Assembly: GCA_018895315.1 (NCBI GenBank)
Contig: JAHIOK010000153.1
Location: 1 to 5,100 of the forward strand
DNA length: 5,100 nucleotides
Direction of reading: 5' to 3'
Origin: Actinomycetota bacterium
GTDB taxonomy: Bacteria > Actinomycetota > Actinomycetes > Actinomycetales > Microbacteriaceae
Position numbers and translations under genes: made by a program. Below are positions 1 through 4,460 of the stretch, piece after piece. Below the pieces are notes generated by a model. The model was not told the DNA's origin, searched no databases, and was given only the letters and a program-made list of their open reading frames with translations. Each line of letters opens with the position of its first letter. Positions within the stretch are counted from its first letter, which is position 1.

Positions 1-74
1 CCCCAGAAGCAGCCGCCGGCCAGCACAGCCGTCTCGGTGCCCGGGGTGCGGGTGATGGTTCCGGTGTCGGTCAT
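1..74 (-). CDS. msrA: Peptide methionine sulfoxide reductase MsrA, N-terminal fragment (cut by window edge)
   Basis: Reduces the S-epimer of methionine sulfoxide in proteins or free methionine; cytoplasmic repair enzyme. Only the first 24 codons are present; the rest lies left of the window. The visible part ends in AGGCFWG, the MsrA active-site signature, with the catalytic cysteine at residue 22. The start ATG (74-72) overlaps the msrB stop as ATGA, and AGGAGA (82-87) lies 7 nt upstream, inside the msrB coding end, so translation is probably coupled to msrB. MsrB and MsrA together repair both sulfoxide epimers, so an operon is expected. The family call rests on this one short but highly diagnostic motif plus the msrB neighbour. 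Whether MsrA carries C-terminal resolving cysteines cannot be seen. Confidence 0.93.
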   Translation of the reverse strand, partial: MTDTGTITRTPGTETAVLAGGCFW

Positions 75-547
75 GATGCGTTCTCCTGGTGGGTGGTGGT
101 GTCGTCCTCGAAGAGCGTGCGGTATTCACCGTAGCCCTGCTGCTCGAGCTCAGCGGCGGGCACGAATCGCAGCGCAGCCGAATTCATGCAGAATCGCTGG
201 CCGCCGGCATCCCGCGGTCCGTCGTCGAAGACGTGACCCAGGTGGCTGTCAGCGCCGGCCGAGCGCACCTCGGTGCGCTTCATCCAGAGCATTCCATCGA
301 CCTTGGTCGTGACGGCGGTGGGCTCTATCGGCCTCGTGAAGCTCGGCCATCCGGTGCCGCTGTCGTACTTGTCGGTCGACGAGAACAGCGGCCGACCCGA
401 GACGACGTCGACGTAGATGCCGTCGTCATGGGTGTTCCAGTACTCGTTACGGAACGGCGGCTCGGTGCCGTCATCTTGCGTGACCCGGTACTGGGCGGGG
501 GTGAGTCGGCTGAGGTCGTCGGCCGTCGCGCGGTAGTCGTGGGACAT
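71..547 (-). CDS. msrB: Peptide methionine-(R)-S-oxide reductase MsrB, single-cysteine type
   Basis: Reduces the R-epimer of protein methionine sulfoxide. The protein has 158 residues, normal for a free-standing MsrB, and the SelR domain covers about residues 12-146. Landmarks are [12 protein letters not shown] (34-45), [20 protein letters not shown] (51-70), the SHLGHVF block (101-107) and the catalytic RFCMNS (Cys120). The two CxxC pairs that bind zinc in many MsrBs are replaced: YVDVVSG (45-51) and RSAGAD (95-100). The usual resolving cysteine in the DSGCGWPSF loop is Thr65. Cys120 is the only cysteine in the protein. The start at 547 is chosen because GAGGAGG (553-559) lies 5 nt upstream and the N-terminus matches family style; the frame stays open further upstream but that part resembles nothing. 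It is the first gene of the msrB-msrA operon. Confidence 0.96.
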   Translation of the reverse strand: MSHDYRATADDLSRLTPAQYRVTQDDGTEPPFRNEYWNTHDDGIYVDVVSGRPLFSSTDKYDSGTGWPSFTRPIEPTAVTTKVDGMLWMKRTEVRSAGADSHLGHVFDDGPRDAGGQRFCMNSAALRFVPAAELEQQGYGEYRTLFEDDTTTHQENAS

Positions 548-664
548 GAAATCCTCCTCGGGAGACGCAGCTGGCTGCCGCGTCATAGAAGAGAACGACC
601 GCCGCGTCGGTTTTGGTCCCGTGAAGCTGGGAGCGCGCCGTGAGTATCTGCGAGGATCGTCCCT
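548..664. promoter_or_regulatory. Divergent promoter region between msrB and the LLM oxidoreductase
   Basis: This 117-bp gap must hold the promoters of both flanking genes. On the minus strand TATGAC (587-582) is a possible -10 box for msrB, with CCGACG (610-605) 17 bp upstream as a poor -35. On the plus strand I see no convincing -10/-35 pair. A purine-rich GAGGA (652-656), 8 nt before the ATG at 665, is a likely ribosome binding site for the oxidoreductase. No clear palindromic operator was found. The assignment as a promoter region follows from the gene layout; the individual boxes are weak guesses. Confidence 0.45.
553..559 (-). promoter_or_regulatory. Ribosome binding site of msrB
   Basis: GAGGAGG on the minus strand, 5 nt before the ATG at 547. 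It decides the msrB start against longer in-frame openings that run up to 682. Confidence 0.85.
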
Positions 665-1633
665 ATGTCTTCGTCCCCTCACATCGGCGTGATGCTTCCT
701 CGAGACCTCCCGATCGCACAGGTTCTACCGTTCGCACGACGCGCCGACGAGCGCGGATTCGCGGAACTGTGGGTCGTCGAAGACCTCGGATTTCGCGGAG
801 GAATAGCCCAGGCGGCGGCCGTGCTCGCCAGCACGACACACATCACGGTCGGTATCGGCATCCTCCCCGCAGGAGCCCGCAACGCGGCATTCACCGCGAT
901 GGAACTCGCGACCCTCGCCCAGCTCTTCCCGCACCGCGTGATCGCCGGCATCGGGCACGGGATGCCGGACTGGATGCGGCAAGTCGGGGCGTGGCCGCAG
1001 AGCCCGCTGACGCTGCTCGCCGAGTACACGACCGCGGTGCGCGCACTCCTCCACGGTGCGCCCGGCCCCACGGCGGGGCGATACGTGAATGTCGAGGGTG
1101 TCGTCCTGTCCGAGATTCCCGATGCCGTGCCCCCCGTGGTGCTGGGGGTACGCGGGCCGAAGTCGCTGGCGGTCGCCGGGCGCACGGCCGATGGTGCGGT
1201 GCTCGCCGAGCCTGCGGTGCCGGGCTACGTCGCGGCATCCCTCGACATCGTCCGCGGCGCGGCTCCATCGGGCCGCGAGCTGATGCTCACGACCTACGAC
1301 GTGGCCGTCGTCGAAGACGACGCCGAGACGGCGATCGCCGAGGCACGGCCGGCGACCGCGATGTTCGGCGAGCCGGATTGGGCTCCGCACCTGGTCGGCC
1401 TCGATTTCGCCGACGACCTCGCGCGACACCGCCAAGGGTGCGCGAGCCCCGAAGAGTTCGCCGCAACGATTCCCGCGGAGTGGGTGGCTGCCCTGACCCT
1501 CGCAGGCACCCCCGACCAGGTGCGGGCGGGGATCGCGACGCGCGGTGCGGCCGGAGCGACGAGCGTGATCCTCACCCCGGTCGGCGTCGACCGGATGCGA
1601 GCGATGGAACGTCTCGCCGAGGTGCTGCCCTGA
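665..1633 (+). CDS. LLM-class (luciferase-like) flavin-dependent oxidoreductase
   Basis: 322-residue TIM-barrel enzyme of the bacterial luciferase-like superfamily, which uses FMN or coenzyme F420; cytoplasmic, no signal peptide. Visible family features: beta-1 HIGVMLP (6-12), a helix ending in [15 protein letters not shown] (26-40), the strand ITVGIGILP with RN (60-73), and the block [19 protein letters not shown] (91-109) typical of the Mer-like/F420-dependent subgroup. A later [26 protein letters not shown] segment and the C-terminal [12 protein letters not shown] block are also standard for this class. The subgroup is often annotated as methylenetetrahydromethanopterin reductase, but actinobacteria lack that pathway, so the substrate is unknown. 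The start at 665 has GAGGA 8 nt upstream and gives the normal N-terminus. It is a single-gene unit divergent from msrB and convergent with the transporter. F420 versus FMN use cannot be settled by eye. Confidence 0.9.
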   Translation: MSSSPHIGVMLPRDLPIAQVLPFARRADERGFAELWVVEDLGFRGGIAQAAAVLASTTHITVGIGILPAGARNAAFTAMELATLAQLFPHRVIAGIGHGMPDWMRQVGAWPQSPLTLLAEYTTAVRALLHGAPGPTAGRYVNVEGVVLSEIPDAVPPVVLGVRGPKSLAVAGRTADGAVLAEPAVPGYVAASLDIVRGAAPSGRELMLTTYDVAVVEDDAETAIAEARPATAMFGEPDWAPHLVGLDFADDLARHRQGCASPEEFAATIPAEWVAALTLAGTPDQVRAGIATRGAAGATSVILTPVGVDRMRAMERLAEVLP

Positions 1634-1672
1634 CGCAGCGGCCCGGAGCCGCGCAGGCCCTGCAGTAACCCG

Positions 1673-1743
1673 ACGGAAGGAGATTCCTCACCCGGAGGAC
1701 ATTCCTCGTCGAATCATCCTCCGGTCTGGCAATCTCCTCCCGT
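1673..1743. terminator. 71-nt symmetric inverted repeat between convergent genes (probable bidirectional terminator)
   Basis: Outer arms ACGGAAGGAGATT (1673-1685) and AATCTCCTCCCGT (1731-1743) pair at 12 of 13 positions. Inner arms CCGGAGGA (1692-1699) and TCCTCCGG (1717-1724) pair perfectly. Both share the same centre at 1708, with a symmetric 6x6 internal loop between them. ATTC (1701-1704) and GAAT (1711-1714) could extend the stem inside the apical loop, one base off centre. It starts 39 bp after the LLM stop and ends 8 bp before the transporter stop, so it can serve both transcripts. There is no long T-run on either side, so classical intrinsic termination is not proven. Confidence 0.6.
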
Positions 1744-1751
1744 GATGCAGG

Positions 1752-2666
1752 TCAGGTCCGTCGCGCGCAGGCGGGGTCACGGCACTGGGGTGAGTCGCAC
1801 CGCACCCCGACCGGGCGGGCGCGCTGTGCCACACCGATGCCGGCGAGCACGAGCAGGATGCCGCCTGCTTGAAGCGCCGTCAGGGGCTCCATCGCCCACA
1901 CCGTGCCCAGCAGTACCCCGGTCACCGGATTGAGCAGTCCGATGATGCCCACCGACCCCGCGCTCATGTGCCGCAGTCCGGTGAACCAGCAGACGAACGC
2001 GAGTGCGGTCGCAACCACCGACAAGAACCCGAAGGCGAGGATGCCGGTGACATCGAGCCGCGGCGGCGGCCCCTCGACGAGGCCCGCAGTGAGCACGAGC
2101 ATGAGTCCGCCCGCGAGCATCTGCCAGGACGTCGTGACGAGCACGGGCGTGTCATCGCGCCACCGCGTGGTCAGCACCGAGCCGATCGATGACATCAGCA
2201 GCGCGGCGACCGAGGCCAGCACGCCCCATCCGTTGATCGCGGTGCCGCCGGCACCGACAACGAACAGCACCCCGACGATGCCGAGCACGCTGCCGCCCAG
2301 CATCCATCTCGTCGGTCGCTCACCCAGCAGCACCCAGCCGAGGCCCGCGAACACCAGTGGGGCCAGCGCCATGACGGATGCCGCCACAGAGGTGGGCAGC
2401 AGCTGCGCCGCCACGTACACCAGCACGAAGAATCCGCCGAAGTTCAGCGCGCCCAGGACGAGAGACTTCCACCACCAGGCTCCGCGCGGAATGCGCCGGG
2501 CGATCAGGAGCAGCAACAGCGCGGCGGGGAAGGCCCGGAGCGCGGCGCCCCAGAGTGGTGAGCCTGCGGGGAGGAAGTGCCGGGTCACGTAGTACGTGGC
2601 GCCCCACGAGATCGGCGCGACCGCCGTGAGGAGCACCCACCGCCATGCTCCGGATTTAGTTTCCAT
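1752..2666 (-). CDS. EamA/DMT-superfamily membrane transporter with cysteine-containing C-terminal tail
   Basis: 304-residue inner-membrane transporter, the usual length of the 10-TM drug/metabolite transporter family (two EamA repeats). The first repeat starts about residue 10 with the family hallmark APISWGATYYVTRHFLP (17-33), then AALRAFPAALLLLLIARR; the first half closes with LLGERPTRWMLGG. The second repeat begins near INGWGVLAS and ends with LLNPVTGVLLGTVWAMEPLTALQAGG followed by a last helix. Substrate unknown; relatives export amino acids, metabolites or drugs. The start at 2666 (METKSG) is chosen because a -10-like TATACT lies 7 nt upstream, suggesting a leaderless mRNA, and because earlier in-frame codons lie inside the opposite marR-type gene. 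The last 15 residues, from Cys290, contain Cys290, Cys295 and Cys300 with exact CX4CX4C spacing, unusual for the family. It is divergent from, and probably repressed by, the adjacent MarR protein. Confidence 0.92.
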   Translation of the reverse strand: METKSGAWRWVLLTAVAPISWGATYYVTRHFLPAGSPLWGAALRAFPAALLLLLIARRIPRGAWWWKSLVLGALNFGGFFVLVYVAAQLLPTSVAASVMALAPLVFAGLGWVLLGERPTRWMLGGSVLGIVGVLFVVGAGGTAINGWGVLASVAALLMSSIGSVLTTRWRDDTPVLVTTSWQMLAGGLMLVLTAGLVEGPPPRLDVTGILAFGFLSVVATALAFVCWFTGLRHMSAGSVGIIGLLNPVTGVLLGTVWAMEPLTALQAGGILLVLAGIGVAQRARPVGVRCDSPQCRDPACARRT

Positions 2667-2670
2667 GGAA
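2661..2670. promoter_or_regulatory. Operator 1 for the MarR-type regulator, on the transporter start codon
   Basis: TTCCATGGAA is a perfect 10-bp palindrome whose centre holds the transporter ATG (2666-2664). The wider block 2657-2671 matches operator 2 at 13 of 15 bases. Binding here would cover the presumed transcription start and first codons of the transporter. The TTCC-GGAA core resembles operators I recall for actinobacterial MarR proteins; the assignment to this regulator is inferred from position. Confidence 0.72.
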
Positions 2671-2673
2671 GAC

Positions 2674-2679
2674 AGTATA
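2674..2679 (-). promoter_or_regulatory. -10 box of the transporter promoter (leaderless)
   Basis: TATACT on the minus strand matches the -10 consensus at 5 of 6 bases. The ATG follows 7 nt later, the usual distance to a transcription start, so the mRNA probably begins at or next to the start codon. No Shine-Dalgarno sequence is present. A -35 box is not recognisable. The same AT-rich spot on the plus strand (TATAGC, 2676-2681) may serve as the marR-type gene's -10. Confidence 0.55.
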
Positions 2680-2680
2680 G

Positions 2681-2692
2681 CTTCCAAGGAAG
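2681..2692. promoter_or_regulatory. Operator 2 for the MarR-type regulator
   Basis: CTTCCAAGGAAG has perfect 5-bp arms around a central AA, extended outward by TA/TA at 2678-2679 and 2694-2695. It lies 21 bp, two helical turns, from operator 1. It sits just downstream of the plus-strand TATAGC, where the regulator's own transcript should start, so it fits autoregulation. Confidence 0.72.
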
Positions 2693-2705
2693 GTAGAGTG
2701 GAGGC

Positions 2706-3197
2706 ATGCCCGAATCCGACCACGTCGATCACATCCAGGAGCAGTGGCAGCGGGAGCGCCCCGACGTGGACGTCTCGCCCCAGGCCGTGTTCGGCCGATT
2801 GCACCGGCTTGCCGACCGCCTGCGCGACGAATTGACCTCGGTCTACCGGCAGTTCGGCCTCGGAGAGGGCGAGTTCGATGTGCTCGCCGCGCTCCGCCGC
2901 GAGGGTGAGCCGTTCGAACTGGCACCGGGCGAGCTCGCGAAGCACACCATGGTCACCACGGGTGCCGTGACCAAACGCCTCGACCGGCTCGAGCGCGACG
3001 GCCTCGTGCAGCGGCGCGAGAGCGACAGCGACGGCCGCGGCCGCGTCGTCGCTCTGACCCCTGCCGGGCGACGCAGGATCGACGACGCGTTCACCGCGCA
3101 CATGCGCAACGAGCAGCGCCTGCTCGAAGGCCTGCCGGCGGGCGATCGCGTCGACTTGGAGCGACTGCTGCGGACCTGGTCGAGCGCACTCGGTTGA
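2706..3197 (+). CDS. MarR-family winged-helix transcriptional regulator
   Basis: 163-residue dimeric DNA-binding repressor of MarR type. The N-terminal helix about 24-50 forms part of the dimer interface. The helix-turn-helix runs from GELAKHTMVT (75-84) through the recognition helix TTGAVTKRLDRLERDGLV (84-101), and the wing is DSDGRGRVVALT (107-118), a textbook MarR wing with the conserved D-x-R pattern. C-terminal helices 119-163 complete the dimerisation region. The protein has no cysteine, so it is not a thiol-based sensor like OhrR; a small-molecule ligand is more likely. The start at 2706 gives the family-like N-terminus MPESDHVDHI. GGAGG (2700-2704) sits only 1 nt from the ATG, too close for a normal site, and GGAAGG (2688-2693) is 12 nt away, so initiation is not fully clear. 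It is divergent from the transporter across 39 bp with two operators; autorepression and transporter repression are inferred. Confidence 0.93.
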   Translation: MPESDHVDHIQEQWQRERPDVDVSPQAVFGRLHRLADRLRDELTSVYRQFGLGEGEFDVLAALRREGEPFELAPGELAKHTMVTTGAVTKRLDRLERDGLVQRRESDSDGRGRVVALTPAGRRRIDDAFTAHMRNEQRLLEGLPAGDRVDLERLLRTWSSALG

Positions 3198-3300
3198 GGC
3201 ATCCCGCCCAGAGCGCTGCAGGGCTGCGCGGCCGAGCGGCGCGACCTCTCGCATATTTCGCCGGGTTTCAGCATCCGGCCCTCGCTCGTTCAGGCGGTGT

Positions 3301-3306
3301 TAGCGT
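3301..3306 (+). promoter_or_regulatory. Candidate -10 box for the thioredoxin/DUF4395 operon
   Basis: TAGCGT fits the loose actinobacterial TAnnnT form and ends 9 nt before the ATG at 3316. There is no Shine-Dalgarno sequence, so a leaderless or nearly leaderless mRNA is plausible. No -35 box is evident 16-18 bp upstream. Confidence 0.35.
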
Positions 3307-3315
3307 CGTCCACTG

Positions 3316-3756
3316 ATGAATCCTCAGGTTGCTCTTCTCGCGCTCGGCGCCCTCGTCCTGGCGACGGCGCTGCTCGGCATGGCGCTGCGCCGACGCGAGG
3401 GCCGCGCGAAGCACGTCGATATGCGCGACCGTGTCGACCCCCGACTCGTGGGTGCCGACGCCTGGGGCGAGCGGGCGACTCTGCTGCAGTTCAGCACGGA
3501 GTTCTGCGCGCGGTGCCCCGGCGTGCACCGGACGCTCGACGCGATCGCTGACGACACCGACGGCGTGATCCACCTCGACGTCGACCTCACGCATCGCGTC
3601 GACCTCGCCAAGCACTTCAGCGTGCTGCAGACCCCGACCACCCTGATCCTGGATCGCAACGGCGTCATCCAGACCCGCTTCGGTGGTCCCGTGGCGCGGG
3701 CCGTCGTCGAGCAGGAGATCCACCGCGTCACGGGAGACCGCCATGTCAGCGTCTGA
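3316..3756 (+). CDS. Membrane-anchored thioredoxin-fold protein with CARC active site
   Basis: 146 residues: an N-terminal hydrophobic helix (about 4-24), a basic stretch RRREGR (25-30), then a thioredoxin-like domain (about 44-140). The active site is FCARC (Cys64, Cys67) in the normal place after a beta-strand (TLLQFST). The cis-proline loop QTPTTLIL (105-112) is intact at Pro107, and the last strand and helix follow (VIQTRFGG, then VVEQEIHRV). The positive residues after the helix predict that the thioredoxin domain faces the cytoplasm, so this is not an obvious exported TlpA or ResA. It is a disulfide reductase or relay by fold; the partner is unknown. The DUF4395 gene starts 14 bp before this stop, indicating translational coupling and a shared function. 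The start lacks a Shine-Dalgarno sequence. Confident for fold and site, not for physiological role. Confidence 0.88.
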   Translation: MNPQVALLALGALVLATALLGMALRRREGRAKHVDMRDRVDPRLVGADAWGERATLLQFSTEFCARCPGVHRTLDAIADDTDGVIHLDVDLTHRVDLAKHFSVLQTPTTLILDRNGVIQTRFGGPVARAVVEQEIHRVTGDRHVSV

Positions 3757-4285
3757 AACCGCCACCCGCCGGCCGCAGGGCATCGACCCGCGCGGCCCTC
3801 GCTTCGCTGCAACGATCACGGCGACCCTCCTGTTGATCGGAACGTATCTGGCGGCGATCGGCACCGCGACCGCGCACAACGGTGACGGCTGGGCAGTCAC
3901 GGATGCCTCGTTCGCGACGCGCATCGCCGACCCCGGGTTCGTCGTGCTGTTCGCGATCGCGGCGCTGTTCCTGTGGGCGGTGCTCTCACCGCGCACGCAG
4001 CCGTATGGCGCGATCTTCCGCACCGTGATCCGGCCACGGCTGAAGCCCCCGACCGAGCTCGAAGATCCGCGTCCGCCGCGCTTCGCGCAGGGTGTCGGCC
4101 TCTTCGTCGTGACACTGGGACTGCTGCTGCACGTGGGCGGCGTGCCGCTGGCGCTGCCGATCGCCGGTGCGGCGGCATTCGTCGCGGCATTCCTGAACGC
4201 CGCGATCGGCCTCTGCCTCGGCTGCCAGCTCTACCTCCTGCTCGCCCGCACGGGTCTCATCGGCCGCTGCTCCTCCGTCGCCTGA
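3743..4285 (+). CDS. DUF4395 four-helix membrane protein with CLGC motif
   Basis: 180 residues, of unknown function. The DUF4395 pattern is clear: DPRGPRFAATITA (15-27) entering helix 1 (about 22-44), helix 2 (about 64-81), a basic cytoplasmic loop with GAIFR, RPRLKPPTELEDPRPPRFAQ (97-116), helix 3 (about 117-138) and helix 4 (about 140-168). Helix 4 carries the signature FLNAAIGLCLGCQLYLL, with Cys158 and Cys161 in a CxxC arrangement. Counting charges predicts both termini inside, which puts CLGC in the cytoplasmic half of helix 4. The start at 3743 is supported by GGGAG (3732-3736), 6 nt upstream. The gene overlaps the thioredoxin-like gene by 14 bp. The pairing suggests the CLGC cysteines exchange electrons with the CARC protein; this is inference. 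Cys176 near the C-terminus is outside the signature. Confidence 0.88.
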   Translation: MSASETATRRPQGIDPRGPRFAATITATLLLIGTYLAAIGTATAHNGDGWAVTDASFATRIADPGFVVLFAIAALFLWAVLSPRTQPYGAIFRTVIRPRLKPPTELEDPRPPRFAQGVGLFVVTLGLLLHVGGVPLALPIAGAAAFVAAFLNAAIGLCLGCQLYLLLARTGLIGRCSSVA

Positions 4286-4303
4286 TCCCACGCCTCCCTC
4301 GAT

Positions 4304-4369
4304 TCCGTTTACGAACGGTTTCGGGTGGATCGCGGCCGCTCAGAACGACAAAAGTCGTGCGTAAACGGA
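4304..4369. repeat. Inverted repeat with nested hairpins after DUF4395
   Basis: TCCGTTTACG (4304-4313) and CGTAAACGGA (4360-4369) are perfect 10-bp inverted arms separated by 46 bp. Nested inside is ACGAC-AAAA-GTCGT (4345-4358), a perfect 5-bp stem. The left arm can instead fold locally as CCGTT-TACG-AACGG (4305-4318), followed by TTT, a weak terminator-like hairpin for the upstream operon. The two folds exclude each other. Possible roles are termination, a binding site for a regulator of the downstream gene, or none. Confidence 0.5.
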
Positions 4370-4412
4370 CCGCGGAGCCAGGGCAGCCACGGCATCCGTC
4401 CTGTCTTGGTGT

Positions 4413-4425
4413 TGTCTGAGAGACA
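4413..4425. promoter_or_regulatory. Palindrome TGTCT-GAG-AGACA upstream of the response regulator
   Basis: Perfect 5-bp arms with a 3-bp centre, 35 bp before the response regulator ATG and within the expected promoter region. It could be an operator or part of the promoter. I could not place a convincing -10 box near it. Confidence 0.35.
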
Positions 4426-4446
4426 CTGGGGTGGAATGAAGACTCG

Positions 4447-4453
4447 AAGGAGG
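4447..4453 (+). promoter_or_regulatory. Ribosome binding site of the response regulator
   Basis: AAGGAGG ends 7 nt before the ATG at 4461, a strong Shine-Dalgarno sequence that fixes the start. Confidence 0.85.
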
Positions 4454-4460
4454 ACGCCGC

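Noticed and set aside
548..682. N-terminal extension of msrB to 682
   Set aside because: The extra residues are Arg-rich with no MsrB similarity, it would overlap the LLM start, and a strong ribosome binding site marks 547.
640..1668. Long plus-strand open frame of 342 codons overlapping the LLM oxidoreductase
   Set aside because: Its translation is Arg/Pro/Gly-rich low-complexity sequence typical of an out-of-frame reading of high-GC DNA, while the frame from 665 shows a full conserved enzyme.
2706..3197. MarR-type protein as a cysteine-based peroxide sensor, given the redox neighbours
   Set aside because: The protein contains no cysteine at all.
2667..3254. Upstream extension of the transporter frame to 3254 on the minus strand
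   Set aside because: It would run antisense through the whole MarR-type gene, and the added residues show no membrane or family pattern. The start at 2666 has a -10 box and fits the family length.
3260..3279. Hairpin GCCGG-N10-CCGGC after the MarR-type gene as a terminator
   Set aside because: Only 5 bp of stem, a 10-nt loop and no T-run; such structures are expected by chance in GC-rich DNA.
3268..4023. Minus-strand open frame of 251 codons over the thioredoxin/DUF4395 genes
   Set aside because: It is antisense to two genes with recognisable motifs and gives a composition typical of shadow frames.
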